Source: Helicobacter anatolicus (GTDB lineage: Bacteria > Campylobacterota > Campylobacteria > Campylobacterales > Helicobacteraceae). From it: 64,000 nt of DNA. The DNA lies in the NCBI RefSeq assembly GCF_021300615.1, contig NZ_JAJTMY010000001.1:443095-507094 (forward strand). The letters run 5' to 3'. Position 1 is the first letter of the stretch. Each line of letters opens with the position of its first letter. Below, one piece after another: positions 35,977-46,068 of this stretch. The notes under the pieces are model-generated. The model had not been told where the DNA came from and searched no databases. It saw nothing but the letters and a program-made list of their open reading frames with translations. The translations under genes and the position numbers were made by a program.

Positions 35977-36525
35977 ATGAAATTAAAACTAAATCATGTT
36001 TCTTATGTGGCAAATAAAATCGCTATTGACATTGCAAATTCAAATCTTTTGGAGGTACAGACTTCTATAGATAAAATTACTAAGTTAGCAATAGAAATTT
36101 TAGAAGAAGATATCAAAAAAGAATTACAAATTGATAGTAAGGCAAAACAGCTTTTAGAGGAAAATATTGAAAAAATTGAATATGTGCGCGCGGATGAAAA
36201 GCAATTGTTTTGGATGATTAAAAAGCAGCTTGCACAAGATGAGAATTTTTCACTTTCTTGGGAAGATCGATACAATGAATTATCTCATAAATTACTTGAT
36301 GAAATGATCTTGGAAGGAATGATTAAGATTAAAGTCAGTGAAAATCAAGTAAGAAACTTGATTTTTAAAGCAATTGATATGTATGCAAAAATTTATGAAG
36401 AGGTTGAAGATGTGGTTTTTGATAAGATTAAAAACTATAAGCGCAAAATTATGGTAGGTACAGATGAGTATGAGTTAATTTTTGAAAAAATGTATCAAGA
36501 AGAATTGACAAGAAGAGGGTTTTAA
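35977..36525 (+). CDS. DUF507 family protein
   Basis: Conserved hypothetical of the DUF507 family, 182 residues from ATG 35977, with GAGG upstream; an in-frame TTG four codons earlier is less likely. It is mainly helical and acidic, with repeated features such as ELSHKLLDEMILEGMIKIKVSENQVRNLIFKAI (about 110-142). Two DUF507-like halves are probable. No catalytic motif is visible and the function is unknown. It is linked to carA by TAATG overlap, as in H. pylori (HP1236-1237, from memory). A TAAAAT at 35941 is a possible -10. Confidence 0.82.
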   Translation: MKLKLNHVSYVANKIAIDIANSNLLEVQTSIDKITKLAIEILEEDIKKELQIDSKAKQLLEENIEKIEYVRADEKQLFWMIKKQLAQDENFSLSWEDRYNELSHKLLDEMILEGMIKIKVSENQVRNLIFKAIDMYAKIYEEVEDVVFDKIKNYKRKIMVGTDEYELIFEKMYQEELTRRGF

Positions 36526-37643
36526 TGCAAAAAGCTTGGATTTATTTAGAAAATGGAATGTTTTTTGAAGCCCTATCTTTTGGTGCAGAGGGAAGTAGTG
36601 TTGGGGAAATTGTTTTTAATACCTCAATGAGCGGGTATCAAGAAATTATTACAGATCCTAGCTACGCAGGACAATTTATTACTTTTAGTATGCCAGAAAT
36701 CGGGATTGTCGGAGTGAATTCTTTTGACGCAGAATCAAAAATACCATATTGCAAAGGGATTTTGGTTCGAGAATATAATGGAAAATTTTCAAATTTTAGA
36801 GCGGAAGAAAATTTAGAAAAGCTTTTAAAAAAATACAATATTATGGGGCTTGCACAAATCAATACACGTGATTTGATAAAAACAATTCGTAATGAAGGTG
36901 CGATGATGATGATTGCATCAACTATTATTAGCGATAAAAAACTCCTGAAAGAAGAGTTGCACAAATCTCAGCGTATTGAAGAAATTAATTATATTGAGAA
37001 GGTTTCGACAAAGGTGCCTTATATACATCAGCAATCTATTTTTGATTTTGAAACTTTTTCATATGCTAAATCACAGACACAAAAGAAAATTGTGGCTATT
37101 GATTTTGGCATTAAAACAAATATTTTAAATGAATTAACTGCAGTGGGGCTTGAAGTGGAGGTATTGCCTTATAGCTTTGATGCAGAAAGTTTAATCAAGC
37201 GTTTTAAGATAGGGGAAATTAGTGGAGTGTTTTTATCTAATGGTCCAGGGGATCCTATGGTTTTGACTAAAGAGGTTATGGAAATTAAAAAACTTATTGT
37301 TCATAAAATTCCTATGTTTGGCATTTGTTTAGGGCATCAGCTATTATCCATTGCACATGGCTATAATACATATAAGCTTAAATTTGGACATCATGGTGGG
37401 AACCATCCGGTAAAAAATCTTAAAACCGGTGGTGTGGAAATCACTTCTCAAAATCATAATTATTCTGTGCCAGAGGAGATAGAGGAAGTGGCACATGTCA
37501 CACATCGCAATCTTTTTGATAATACTATTGAGGGGGTAGAATATAAAGATAGCCCAATTTTTTCAGTGCAGCACCATCCTGAATCTAGTCCTGGTCCCAA
37601 GGAAGCAAGTATTTTGTTTAAAAAATTTGCCGCTATGCTTTGA
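36525..37643 (+). CDS. carA: Carbamoyl-phosphate synthase small (glutaminase) subunit
   Basis: Hydrolyses glutamine and channels ammonia to CarB for carbamoyl phosphate, feeding pyrimidine and arginine synthesis. The N-terminal CarA-specific domain has GSSVGEIVFNTSMSGYQEIITDPSYAGQ (from about residue 25). The class I amidotransferase domain has LSNGPGDP (about 239), the nucleophile cysteine in FGICLGHQLLSIAHG (about 265-279), and His/Glu in VQHHPESSPGP (about 347-357). Length is 372 residues. carB is not in the window. Confidence 0.96.
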   Translation: MQKAWIYLENGMFFEALSFGAEGSSVGEIVFNTSMSGYQEIITDPSYAGQFITFSMPEIGIVGVNSFDAESKIPYCKGILVREYNGKFSNFRAEENLEKLLKKYNIMGLAQINTRDLIKTIRNEGAMMMIASTIISDKKLLKEELHKSQRIEEINYIEKVSTKVPYIHQQSIFDFETFSYAKSQTQKKIVAIDFGIKTNILNELTAVGLEVEVLPYSFDAESLIKRFKIGEISGVFLSNGPGDPMVLTKEVMEIKKLIVHKIPMFGICLGHQLLSIAHGYNTYKLKFGHHGGNHPVKNLKTGGVEITSQNHNYSVPEEIEEVAHVTHRNLFDNTIEGVEYKDSPIFSVQHHPESSPGPKEASILFKKFAAML

Positions 37644-37923
37644 TATCTAAAATATGTTTAGAAGAGTAGTTTTGTTTTTCTATCTCTTCTTTATCATCTT
37701 CCTTTTTTGTATTTTTTTCTTGAAAGTTTTGTTTATTTTCTTTTTTAGAATCTTTGTTGATTGTATTTGTTTCTTCAGTAGGGCGCACCTCTTGAATTTC
37801 ATTGATTTTGTCTTTAAATTCTTGATTTATAATAGGCATAGATTCGTTATTTCTTAGATTTGCTACATTGACTTGAGTGTTTTGATTGATATAGGTGATA
37901 TTTCCAATTGGTGAAATTGCCAT
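37633..37923 (-). CDS. Hypothetical acidic/lysine-rich small protein
   Basis: 96-residue protein of unknown function. The N-terminus MAISPIGNITYINQNTQVN looks conserved-type. The middle (about residues 35-85) is a low-complexity run of Glu, Lys, Asn and Asp. It ends in SKHILDIKA, a compact C-terminal motif reminiscent of small Campylobacterota proteins. AAGGA precedes the ATG. It is the last gene of nadK-recN-rqcH, as in H. pylori (HP1391-1394, from memory), and overlaps the carA 3' end by 11 bases. It is probably cytoplasmic and disordered. Confidence 0.6.
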   Translation of the reverse strand: MAISPIGNITYINQNTQVNVANLRNNESMPIINQEFKDKINEIQEVRPTEETNTINKDSKKENKQNFQEKNTKKEDDKEEIEKQNYSSKHILDIKA

Positions 37924-37932
37924 GAGAAATCC

Positions 37933-39249
37933 TTACTTTTTATACATCAAAGTTTGGTGTTTTGTATATACCACATTTGCCTTTTCTTTAATTTTTACAA
38001 ACTTCCTTAATGTATAATCGACTGCAAAATTTCCTTTTTTAATGCAATCTAATCCTACAAGAATCTCACCAGCTTTTTGGATAATATGTAGAGGAACCTT
38101 GCTTTTTCCACAATGGATAATCATATGTGATGAGGGAATGTCACGGATATGTAGCCAAATATCATTAGCTTTTGCATTTTCTAGAAGTTGTTTGTTTTCA
38201 TTTTGATTTTTTCCTAATGATATTTTATGATTCTCAATAAAGAAGCTTTCAAATTTTGGTGCCTGTTTTTGATTTTTTTTGGAAGGTTGTAAAATTAAAA
38301 GATTTTCTAAATTTTTTGTTTCTTGAATAAAGCTAATTTCTTTGTGTAAAAATAGGATTTTATCTTTAAGATTTTGTTTTTGCATGCTAATTCCCTTGGC
38401 TTTTTGCAAGGTTTTTTTACTCTGGTTAAACATGTGATTGACAAGATCTTGTGGAGATGCAAATTTTTTTTCAAAAGATAGTGTTATATAGTTTTGCATG
38501 AAATCTTGTAGTGTGATTTTATCTTGATAGGGTGTGAGAAGATGAAGGTTGGCAAGTAATAGCGTAGCGTCATTGGAAAGTTTTTTTGATTCTTCTAGAA
38601 GTTTTATTTCAGAGGGTAGAGAATCTAATAAGAGATTATATTTTTGCATCTTTTTTTCAAGAGAATATAAAATAGCTTTTCTTTTAGATTCTAGATTTTT
38701 TTGCATTATTTGTACATAATGATTTTTTAGATTTTCTAGTAATTTTTCTTTATCATATTCTTCAGGAGTGTAGTGAAAATTTTTTTGGAAAAGTGGTGTT
38801 AGGGTGTGATTGACTTTGATTTCTCTTGAACTTTTATCTTTATTGAGATGACGCATTGCTTCAAGAATAATTTGTTTAGAATCCACCAAGATTGCATTAG
38901 TATATTTTCCTGTAAATTCAAAATGTAAGAAAAAATGATAGCTTTTATAAGCATTATTTTGTGTGAGAGAAAAAATTAATATTCTGTTGTTGCCATCGGT
39001 ATAGCAATCATTTATACTTGCTTTTGTGCAAAGTTTTTGCAACATTAAGTCAAAAGGAGCATGATAGTTTTTTTGACTAAGAATATTTTCTCCTATAAAA
39101 ATTTGACTTTGAGATTTATTGAGATCAAGGTAGAAAATATCTTGTTGGAGTTGGAGTTTAAAAAGATTATCATTAATACGCTTGATATGGTGGATTTGCT
39201 GATATTCCTTAAAAAGTTTAGCAATATTTTTTAAAAAACTAAGTTTCAT
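37933..39249 (-). CDS. rqcH: NFACT family protein RqcH (fibronectin-binding-like)
   Basis: Homolog of bacterial RqcH/eukaryotic Rqc2, which binds stalled 50S-peptidyl-tRNA and adds alanine tails. Older annotation calls it fibronectin-binding protein. The NFACT-N domain (about residues 10-160) is followed by long coiled-coil helices (about 190-330). The NFACT-R region has NDIWLHIRDIPSSHMIIHCGKSKVP (from about 365). The C-terminal YTLRKFVKIKEKANVVYTKHQTL is the conserved NFACT end. Length is 438 residues. The ATG overlaps recN by four bases. Confidence 0.85.
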   Translation of the reverse strand: MKLSFLKNIAKLFKEYQQIHHIKRINDNLFKLQLQQDIFYLDLNKSQSQIFIGENILSQKNYHAPFDLMLQKLCTKASINDCYTDGNNRILIFSLTQNNAYKSYHFFLHFEFTGKYTNAILVDSKQIILEAMRHLNKDKSSREIKVNHTLTPLFQKNFHYTPEEYDKEKLLENLKNHYVQIMQKNLESKRKAILYSLEKKMQKYNLLLDSLPSEIKLLEESKKLSNDATLLLANLHLLTPYQDKITLQDFMQNYITLSFEKKFASPQDLVNHMFNQSKKTLQKAKGISMQKQNLKDKILFLHKEISFIQETKNLENLLILQPSKKNQKQAPKFESFFIENHKISLGKNQNENKQLLENAKANDIWLHIRDIPSSHMIIHCGKSKVPLHIIQKAGEILVGLDCIKKGNFAVDYTLRKFVKIKEKANVVYTKHQTLMYKK

Positions 39250-40775
39250 AGCCCTAGTCTTTTTTTAGCAAAATCTAAGGCTTCTTGAGTAATGTTTGAA
39301 CCGCTAATCATGCGTGCAATTTCTTGAATTTTTCCAGATGTATCAAGAATTTTAATCTGACTTTTTTGCCCTTCTTTATATACAAGATAGTGTGTGTCTG
39401 CAAGTGCGGGGAGGTGGGGTTGATGAGAGATGGCAAAGATTTGGTAGGAGCTAGAGAGTTTTTTTAGAATTTTTGCTACCCCTTCACTTTCTTCACCACT
39501 TAGATTAGCATCAATTTCATCGAGCACTAAGATTCCTGTATTGTGATTAAAGTCTGAATTTAAACACATTATCGCTAGTCTTAAGCGATTGTATTCTCCT
39601 GTACTAAGATTTTGGATTGGGGTGTTGTGTAGTTTTAGCTGGATTTCTTGCGTTCCTGTGGAATTTAGTATAGATTCTTGTAAGATGATTTGTATAGTTT
39701 GAAGCTTAAGAGTTGTGCAAAGTGTTTGTAGTTTTTCAAGAAAAAGAGGAAGAAATTTTTCTCTATAGGCTGTGATATCTTTTGCAATAAGATGGCACTT
39801 ATTAGATAAAACATCTTGTTGTTTGAGTAATTTTTCTTTATTAAAACTAATATTTTCATAATCTTTTAGCTTTTGCTCTTGTATATGTAGATGATTGATT
39901 GCAGATTCTATGCTTCCATAACGTTGATTAAGTAAAGCGAGATCAGAAAGTCTTTGGAGTAGTTCTTCGGGATTGATCTCATCAAGCGAAAGTATTTTAT
40001 TTTCTTGATCTTCTAAAATCCCTTTAGCTTCATATATACTATCATAAAAATGTGGTAAATCAATTTCTAGAGCATCTAATGCTGTTTGGATGTTATCGAG
40101 ATGTTCAAAGGCTTGTAGGGCATTTTGAATTTTTTCTTGAATCTTTTCTTTTTTTGATAAGGTTTTTTTAAGTGCAATGAGTTCTTCATATTCTCCAAGT
40201 TTTGGATTAATATTAGTAATTTGTTTGATTTCAAAAGTAGCCAAATCTTTAAGATCTTGAATGTTTTTTTCTTTTTCAAGCAAGGCTTGGTATTGTTGTT
40301 TGACCTCTTTGAGGGATTTGTAATTTTCTTGCATTAAGAGGAGAGAATCCTGATATGATGGATCTTGATTTTTAATGAGATTATCAAAGGTGTTGAGAAT
40401 ATTTTCGCTAAGTAGTTCCGTGGCATTTTTGAGGGAAATATGCTTGATTACGGGAGAAAGGAGTTCTTGGAGAGTTTTTTTTGCAATAAAGTTTCCTTGG
40501 AGATTATAACGCGTTTTATCTTTTTTTGTTATGCTAAGAATAATTTCTTCCTCATTTTGTAAGTCATAATCCTCTAGATCTACCTTAAGATTTGACAAAA
40601 TAGCCTGCAGACTTTTAGCATTAGAATCTTTGATACCAAAAATTGCAAGAAGAGATTCCATAAAAACTGATTTACCGCTACCGCTAGCACCACTAAAAAC
40701 ATTTAATCCTGTGTGCAAATCGATCTGTAAGTGTTCAAAAACCGGCGATTCTTTAATTTGAATACTTTCAATCAT
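39246..40775 (-). CDS. recN: DNA repair protein RecN
   Basis: SMC-like ATPase that acts at double-strand breaks. Walker A is FSGASGSGKSVFMESL (about residues 28-43). Two coiled-coil arms follow (about 140-240 and 270-340). The ABC signature is NLSTGEYNRLRLAI and Walker B is ILVLDEIDANLSG (about 413-425). The usable start is the ATG at 40775, which forms an ATGA overlap with the nadK stop and has GGGGA upstream, giving 509 residues. The ATG four codons earlier is less likely. This is slightly short against the usual 550, as in other Helicobacters. Confidence 0.93.
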   Translation of the reverse strand: MIESIQIKESPVFEHLQIDLHTGLNVFSGASGSGKSVFMESLLAIFGIKDSNAKSLQAILSNLKVDLEDYDLQNEEEIILSITKKDKTRYNLQGNFIAKKTLQELLSPVIKHISLKNATELLSENILNTFDNLIKNQDPSYQDSLLLMQENYKSLKEVKQQYQALLEKEKNIQDLKDLATFEIKQITNINPKLGEYEELIALKKTLSKKEKIQEKIQNALQAFEHLDNIQTALDALEIDLPHFYDSIYEAKGILEDQENKILSLDEINPEELLQRLSDLALLNQRYGSIESAINHLHIQEQKLKDYENISFNKEKLLKQQDVLSNKCHLIAKDITAYREKFLPLFLEKLQTLCTTLKLQTIQIILQESILNSTGTQEIQLKLHNTPIQNLSTGEYNRLRLAIMCLNSDFNHNTGILVLDEIDANLSGEESEGVAKILKKLSSSYQIFAISHQPHLPALADTHYLVYKEGQKSQIKILDTSGKIQEIARMISGSNITQEALDFAKKRLGL

Positions 40776-41617
40776 TGCTGTCCCCATTGAAATTTTTCTT
40801 TTAAGATTTGGAAGTAGCTTCGATTTTCTTTTTGTAAAAGATAACTGGGATTTTGGGCAATTTTGATTGTGGTGATATCATCAGGGGTGATAGGAATCTT
40901 ATCTTGTCCATCGATAATTAAAAACCCTTGCATATTGATCTTAAATTGCAAAGTGCATTCGTGTAAAACCATGGGGCGTTGGGTGAGGGTGTGCGCAGCT
41001 ACAGGTGTGAGAAGAATATTTTTGCATAAAGGATAAACAATCGGTCCCCCTGCACTGATATTATAAGCAGTGGATCCTGTAGGGGTTGCAATAATCAAAG
41101 AATCTGCATGATAGGTGTTAAAAATTTCAGAATCAATAAAAGCTTGAATTTTTAAAATTCCACTTACAAGATTATTTTTTGAAATTAAAAATTCATTAAT
41201 GGCAATTTTTTTGGGCCCATTGTTAATAGAGGCCTCTAGAGTTGTGTGGGCATTGAGTTTATATCTTCCTTGTCTGAGTGCGGCGGCAAATTCAATACTT
41301 TGAGATGGATTAATTGCAGTTAAAAAACCTAAGTTTCCTATATTAATTCCAAATGCTGAAATAGAGTAGGGGTACAATTTTCTTAAGAGTGAAATTAATG
41401 TGCCATCTCCCCCGATAGATATCATTGCATCTACTTGTTTGACTAGTGTTTCAAAGGGTAAGAAAGTAGTATTGATTGTTTCTTGTTGGGATTCTTCTTC
41501 CAAAATAACTTCTATTTTTTCTTTTGCAAAATCTTCTTTAATTTTTGAGAATAAATAAGTAATGTTTGGAGTATTTGGTCTTAGGACAGCACCAAGTTTT
41601 GTGATATTTTTTTGCAT
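40772..41617 (-). CDS. nadK: NAD kinase
   Basis: Phosphorylates NAD to NADP. The catalytic GGDGT motif is in MISIGGDGTLISLLR (about residues 67-81). The NE/D motif follows as INEFLISKNN (about 134-143). The glycine-rich TPTGSTAYNISAGGPIVYP (about 179-197) is the second family signature. Length is 281 residues. It heads the operon with recN, rqcH and a small hypothetical gene. Confidence 0.95.
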   Translation of the reverse strand: MQKNITKLGAVLRPNTPNITYLFSKIKEDFAKEKIEVILEEESQQETINTTFLPFETLVKQVDAMISIGGDGTLISLLRKLYPYSISAFGINIGNLGFLTAINPSQSIEFAAALRQGRYKLNAHTTLEASINNGPKKIAINEFLISKNNLVSGILKIQAFIDSEIFNTYHADSLIIATPTGSTAYNISAGGPIVYPLCKNILLTPVAAHTLTQRPMVLHECTLQFKINMQGFLIIDGQDKIPITPDDITTIKIAQNPSYLLQKENRSYFQILKEKFQWGQQ

Positions 41618-41710
41618 AGAATCCTAAAATTTTTATGTTATTGTAGCAAATTATATAAGTATTCAAAAAGAATATATACAATAAAACCTATTGAATTATT
41701 AAGGTTTTTT

Positions 41711-42469
41711 ATGGAATTTTTATATGTAGCAGTTGGGGTGATCTCAGGGATCACTTCAGGGTTATTTGGTTTGGGTGGTGGGACTATTATAGTTCCTATA
41801 ATGCTTTCTTTAGGTTTTGGTGTGCAGCAAGCAATTGGTATATCAGTTTTGCAAATGATGTTTGCTTCTGTTGTGGGGTCGATTATCAACTATAAGAAAA
41901 AGTTATTTTCCTTAAAAGATGGTATTTTATTAGGCCTTGGAGGTATAATTGGTGCAAGTTTTAGTGGAATGGTTTTGAAGGTCTTGAGTGAAACACAACT
42001 TACTTTTTTGTTTTTATGTTTAATGTGTTTTTCATTTTATAAATTCTTGAAAAAAAAGCCCGTAGAAATAGGGAAAAATCAAGAAGTTGTTTCGCAATTG
42101 CGTTATGCAAGTATTTTGATTTTTACAGGTGTAATTACTGGTATTTTTGCAGTGTCTTTGGGTGTTGGTGGTGGATTAATTATGATGCCTATTTTGATGT
42201 ATTTTTTAGGTTTTAGTACAAAGTATATTAGTGCATTGTCTTTATTTTTTATTGTTTGCTCTTCAATCTCAGGGGCTTTTTCGTTATGGAGAAATCAAGT
42301 TATTGATAGCGATATTTTATCTATTGGTTTGATTGTTGGGATTAGTGCTGTTGTGGGGGTAAGTATTGGAATTTATTTGATACAGAAGATAACAGCTCAT
42401 TTGCATAAAAGCATATTATCTTGTATCTATATTTTTGCTATTTGTGTAACAATTTATCATCTATTTTGA
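41711..42469 (+). CDS. TSUP (TauE/SafE) family membrane permease
   Basis: Integral membrane protein with eight predicted TM segments in two repeats. Each repeat begins with the family signature: ISGITSGLFGLGGGTIIVPIML (about residues 10-31) and ITGIFAVSLGVGGGLIMMPIL (about 142-162). TSUP members export or import small anions such as sulfite, sulfoacetate or taurine derivatives. The substrate here is unknown. I start at ATG 41711 (252 residues), with AAGG upstream and the signature in its usual place. An in-frame ATG at 41612 would overlap nadK and add a polar tail. It converges with the SPOR gene. Confidence 0.88.
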   Translation: MEFLYVAVGVISGITSGLFGLGGGTIIVPIMLSLGFGVQQAIGISVLQMMFASVVGSIINYKKKLFSLKDGILLGLGGIIGASFSGMVLKVLSETQLTFLFLCLMCFSFYKFLKKKPVEIGKNQEVVSQLRYASILIFTGVITGIFAVSLGVGGGLIMMPILMYFLGFSTKYISALSLFFIVCSSISGAFSLWRNQVIDSDILSIGLIVGISAVVGVSIGIYLIQKITAHLHKSILSCIYIFAICVTIYHLF

Positions 42470-42493
42470 AGTTTATTTAACTTCAAAATAGAT
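42459..42493. terminator. 15-bp hairpin spanning both stop codons of convergent genes
   Basis: Positions 42459-42473 pair perfectly with 42479-42493 around a five-base loop. The stem contains the TSUP stop (TGA 42467-42469), and the SPOR stop (42473-42475, minus strand) falls at its edge. No T-tract follows on either strand. It probably acts in both directions as a terminator or mRNA 3'-end stabiliser. Confidence 0.55.
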
Positions 42494-43225
42494 ACTATCT
42501 TTTAAGCTAGCATGTGCCTTTTTGTATTGATTAGCTTCTTTTCTTGTCTGGAAAGGACCGATAAGATATTTTGTTGCTTTTTGATTTTCTATCTCTATAT
42601 CTAAAACTTTAAATGGATGTTGCTCAAGGAGTGCTTGTAATTTTTTATTTGGCATGCTCTTAAAAACTCCAACTTGCAAATAAGATCCTTTTGTTGCTTG
42701 TTCAGGAATAATTTGGCTAAACTTTTTTGTGGGTTTTTTTACTGGTTTCATAGTTTGTTTGGCACTAATAGCTTTTTCTATATTCTTTTGTGTGGCTAAC
42801 TTGCTGCTTACATTGTTATCTTGTGAAACTTGCGCTGTATTTGGCATTATATCTTGTGAAGGAATAGTGGTATCTAATGATTGTTCAGTTTGTTGCATAT
42901 TATGTAAATTTTCTTCTTGTTGATTTGTTTGTTTAATATCATCTACAAATTTATCAAGACTTGTTTCTGCCATATCTGTATCTGTAAGATTTTCAAAATT
43001 CTGATCTAAAAAATCAGTATTTTCTTGCTCTTGGGGCATTGTAATATTTGTATTGTAGCTTTGTTCTGTATTTTCTAATTTATGATCAGATTTTGTAAAT
43101 GACCAAATTAACAATACGGCAATTAAAACAGCAATAATTGCAACAATTCCTATAATAATATTTTTTGTTTTTTGTGATTGTTTAGAGTTCTCTAACAACA
43201 TTTCGTTAAAATCTTTCTCTTCCAT
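42473..43225 (-). CDS. SPOR-domain membrane protein
   Basis: 250-residue bitopic protein. A cytoplasmic N-terminus precedes one TM (about residues 23-45, IIIGIVAIIAVLIAVLLIW). A long Gln/Asn/Thr-rich periplasmic linker (about 50-170) leads to a C-terminal SPOR domain (about 178-248) reading GSYLQVGVFKSMPNKKL and YLIGPFQTRKEANQYKKA. SPOR domains bind peptidoglycan stripped of stem peptides at division sites, so a septal role is likely. The layout is like FtsN/DedD. It lies directly downstream of glyA on the same strand, with its own -10 at 43259-43254. Confidence 0.85.
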   Translation of the reverse strand: MEEKDFNEMLLENSKQSQKTKNIIIGIVAIIAVLIAVLLIWSFTKSDHKLENTEQSYNTNITMPQEQENTDFLDQNFENLTDTDMAETSLDKFVDDIKQTNQQEENLHNMQQTEQSLDTTIPSQDIMPNTAQVSQDNNVSSKLATQKNIEKAISAKQTMKPVKKPTKKFSQIIPEQATKGSYLQVGVFKSMPNKKLQALLEQHPFKVLDIEIENQKATKYLIGPFQTRKEANQYKKAHASLKDSIYFEVK

Positions 43226-43253
43226 TTTATACTCCTTTTTTATATGAAATTAA

Positions 43254-43259
43254 ATTATA
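43254..43259 (-). promoter_or_regulatory. -10 element upstream of the SPOR gene
   Basis: Minus strand TATAAT, 29 bases upstream of the ATG, in the 62-base gap after glyA. A T-rich run precedes it. Confidence 0.4.
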
Positions 43260-43287
43260 GCCTTTATTTTTCATTTTTTTTATTTTT

Positions 43288-44538
43288 TTAAAAAATTGGC
43301 TTATCATAAACTGGAAATTTTAGACCAAGTTCATAGATTTCTTCTCTGATAGAATTTTGCAATTCTATATCTTGAATATTGTCTAAAATATCTGCAATTT
43401 TATTGGCAATCCAAATAAATTCAGTTTCTTTCATGCCTCTTGCAGTAAGTGCGGGAGATCCGATTCTAATACCGCTTGTTATAAATGGACTGCGTTTTTC
43501 ACCAGGCACAGTGTTTTTATTTACCGTGATTCCTGCATTTGCTAACGCACTATCAGCATCTTTTCCACTAAAATCTTTATTTAAGAAACTCATTAAAATT
43601 AGGTGATTATCTGTTCCACCACTTACGAGGTCATAGTTTCTTTTTAGTAGTACATCGGCCATAGCCTTGATATTATTTTTTACTTGTTTTGCGTATATTT
43701 TCCACTCAGGTTTAAGATTTTCTCCAAAGCCTACAGCCTTGCCCGCAATAATATGTATTAAAGGACCGCCTTGAGTACCAGGAAAAACTGCTTTATTGAT
43801 TTTTTGTGCTATCTCTTCATTATTGCAAAGAATAAGACCACCACGGGGGCCGCGTAATGTTTTGTGTGTAGTGGTAGTTACAACATCACAATAAGGGAAT
43901 GGATTTGGATATTCTCCTGCTACAACAAGTCCTGCCACATGTGCTATGTCACCCATTAAAATAGCACCCACACTATCTGCAATTTCTCTAAATTTTTTAA
44001 AATCTAATTCTCTAGCATAAGCGGAGAAGCCACAAACAATGAGTTGTGGTTTAACAATTTTTGCATATTCTAAAACTTTATCATAGTTAACTTTACCATC
44101 AAGCTCGACGCCATAAAAAAAGCTTTGATAAGTTTGGCCGCTCACATTTACTTTTGCACCATGAGTTAAATGTCCACCATGGCTTAAATCCATACCTAAG
44201 ATTTTGTCATAAGGCTTGAGTAATGCGGCATAAACAGCAGTGTTAGCTTGTGATCCAGCATGAGGTTGTACATTTGCAAAATTACAACCAAAGAGTTTTT
44301 TGGCACGCTCTATTGCTATATTCTCAATTTCATCAACAAACTCACAACCACTATAATATCGCTTACCAGGATATCCTTCAGCATATTTATTGGTTAAAAT
44401 ACTTCCTACTGCTTCCATTACACTTGGGAATGTGTAGTTTTCACTTGCAATCATTTCCAAGTGATGGTTTTGTCTTTGAAATTCTTTTTGTATACTCGCA
44501 AATACTTCTGCATCAGTTTTTTCTAAATAATATTGCAT
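43288..44538 (-). CDS. glyA: Serine hydroxymethyltransferase
   Basis: PLP enzyme interconverting serine and glycine with tetrahydrofolate, the main one-carbon source. The PLP lysine is in [16 protein letters not shown] (about residues 221-236). Other motifs are [17 protein letters not shown] (about 30-46), [16 protein letters not shown] and [19 protein letters not shown] use ATG 44538 (416 residues), with AAAGGTG upstream. In-frame ATGs 11 and 14 codons earlier would overlap lysS and are not typical of the family. Confidence 0.96.
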   Translation of the reverse strand: MQYYLEKTDAEVFASIQKEFQRQNHHLEMIASENYTFPSVMEAVGSILTNKYAEGYPGKRYYSGCEFVDEIENIAIERAKKLFGCNFANVQPHAGSQANTAVYAALLKPYDKILGMDLSHGGHLTHGAKVNVSGQTYQSFFYGVELDGKVNYDKVLEYAKIVKPQLIVCGFSAYARELDFKKFREIADSVGAILMGDIAHVAGLVVAGEYPNPFPYCDVVTTTTHKTLRGPRGGLILCNNEEIAQKINKAVFPGTQGGPLIHIIAGKAVGFGENLKPEWKIYAKQVKNNIKAMADVLLKRNYDLVSGGTDNHLILMSFLNKDFSGKDADSALANAGITVNKNTVPGEKRSPFITSGIRIGSPALTARGMKETEFIWIANKIADILDNIQDIELQNSIREEIYELGLKFPVYDKPIF

Positions 44539-44551
44539 AATTTCACCTTTC

Positions 44552-46060
44552 TTATTTGGTTGTGTTTTCATTAATATCAAGTTGCGTTTTTGTGGGTTTC
44601 ATTGCAGGAAACAAAATTACATCCTTGATTGTTTTTGCATTGCTTAATAACATTACTAAGCGATCAATTCCTATCCCTTGTCCTGCAGTAGGTGGCATTC
44701 CATAACCTAGTGCCCATACATAATCTTCATCCATATACTGCGCTTCTTCATCACCTGCATCTTTTGCTTTAACTTGTTGTTTGAATCGTTCAAGTTGATC
44801 AAGAGGGTCATTAAGTTCGCTAAAGCCATTGGAAATTTCCTTGCCCCCAATAAAAAGTTCAAAACGATCTGCAATTTCTGGATTATTGTCATTGCGTCTT
44901 GCAAGCGGGCTAATGTCAATAGGGTATTGGGTAATAAAGGTTGGATTAATAAGCTTTTCTTCTACAAAAAGATCAAATGCTTCACCAAGCAGTTTTCCAT
45001 AGCTTATTGGGAGTTCTAATTTTGTATGCTGTGCTAAAAATTCATGCAGTTTTTTTTCATTTTCTATAATTTCTCTAGGTACGCCCCCGATTGTTTCTAA
45101 TGCATCTTTATAGCTAATGACTTGAAAATTTTCAAAATTAATTTCATGTTCATTGTATTGTAGAATTTTGGGGAGTTTAAGAGCATCTAAAAGATAGGCA
45201 AAAAATTCTTTTGTAAGAAGAATTAAATCTTCATAGGTCTTATATGCCCAATAAAATTCAATCATTGTAAATTCTGGATTGTGAGAATGATCCATTCCTT
45301 CATTTCTAAAATTTCTATTCATTTCAAAAACTGCTTCAAATCCTCCAACAATAAGGCGTTTTAAATAAAGTTCTGGAGCAATACGCAGATATCTATCAAC
45401 ATCTAATGCATTGTGGTGGGTAATAAAAGGTCTTGCATTTGCACCACCGGGGATAGGATGAAGCATAGGGGTTTCTACTTCTAAAAATCCTTTAGATTCA
45501 AAAAATTTTCTAATATGTGAGATAATTTTACTACGCAAAATAAAAGTTTCTTTGACTTCTTTATTCATAATTAAATCTACATAGCGTTGTCTATAGCGTA
45601 ATTCTATATCTGTGAGACCATGGAATTTTTCTGGCAATGGTACTATTGCTTTTGTAAGAAGTCTGTATTCTAGGGCATGTAGACTGAGTTCGCCAGTTTT
45701 AGTTACAAATGGATAGCCATAAACATTAATAAAATCTCCAACTTCTAAAGTCTTTTTTAGGAGTTCAAAATCATTTTGTAAATCATTTTGTGAAGCATAA
45801 ATTTGTATACTTGCATTGGAATCCTCAATGTTGATAAAGCATGCCTTACCCATCATTCTTAAAAGTTTTACACGTCCTGTGACATAGAATTTTTGTTCTA
45901 ATAATTTGTTGTTTTCTTGATCTTTAAGATAAGAGAATTTTTGAATAAACTCTATATTTGTGATAGTTTTTTTACTTTGATTATCGTAGGGATTTTTTTG
46001 ATGATCTCGTAAGATTTGTGCTTTGCTTAATCGTTGTTGAATATATTGATTGCTAAACAT
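44552..46060 (-). CDS. lysS: Lysyl-tRNA synthetase, class II
   Basis: Charges tRNA-Lys. An N-terminal OB-fold anticodon domain (about residues 50-150) is followed by the catalytic core. Motif 1 is around [21 protein letters not shown] (from about 197). Motif 2 is [23 protein letters not shown] (about 255-277). Motif 3 is [13 protein letters not shown] (about 464-476). Length is 502 residues. It is the upstream partner of glyA and downstream of cvpA, all on the minus strand. Confidence 0.96.
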   Translation of the reverse strand: MFSNQYIQQRLSKAQILRDHQKNPYDNQSKKTITNIEFIQKFSYLKDQENNKLLEQKFYVTGRVKLLRMMGKACFINIEDSNASIQIYASQNDLQNDFELLKKTLEVGDFINVYGYPFVTKTGELSLHALEYRLLTKAIVPLPEKFHGLTDIELRYRQRYVDLIMNKEVKETFILRSKIISHIRKFFESKGFLEVETPMLHPIPGGANARPFITHHNALDVDRYLRIAPELYLKRLIVGGFEAVFEMNRNFRNEGMDHSHNPEFTMIEFYWAYKTYEDLILLTKEFFAYLLDALKLPKILQYNEHEINFENFQVISYKDALETIGGVPREIIENEKKLHEFLAQHTKLELPISYGKLLGEAFDLFVEEKLINPTFITQYPIDISPLARRNDNNPEIADRFELFIGGKEISNGFSELNDPLDQLERFKQQVKAKDAGDEEAQYMDEDYVWALGYGMPPTAGQGIGIDRLVMLLSNAKTIKDVILFPAMKPTKTQLDINENTTK

Positions 46061-46068
46061 AAGTTCTC

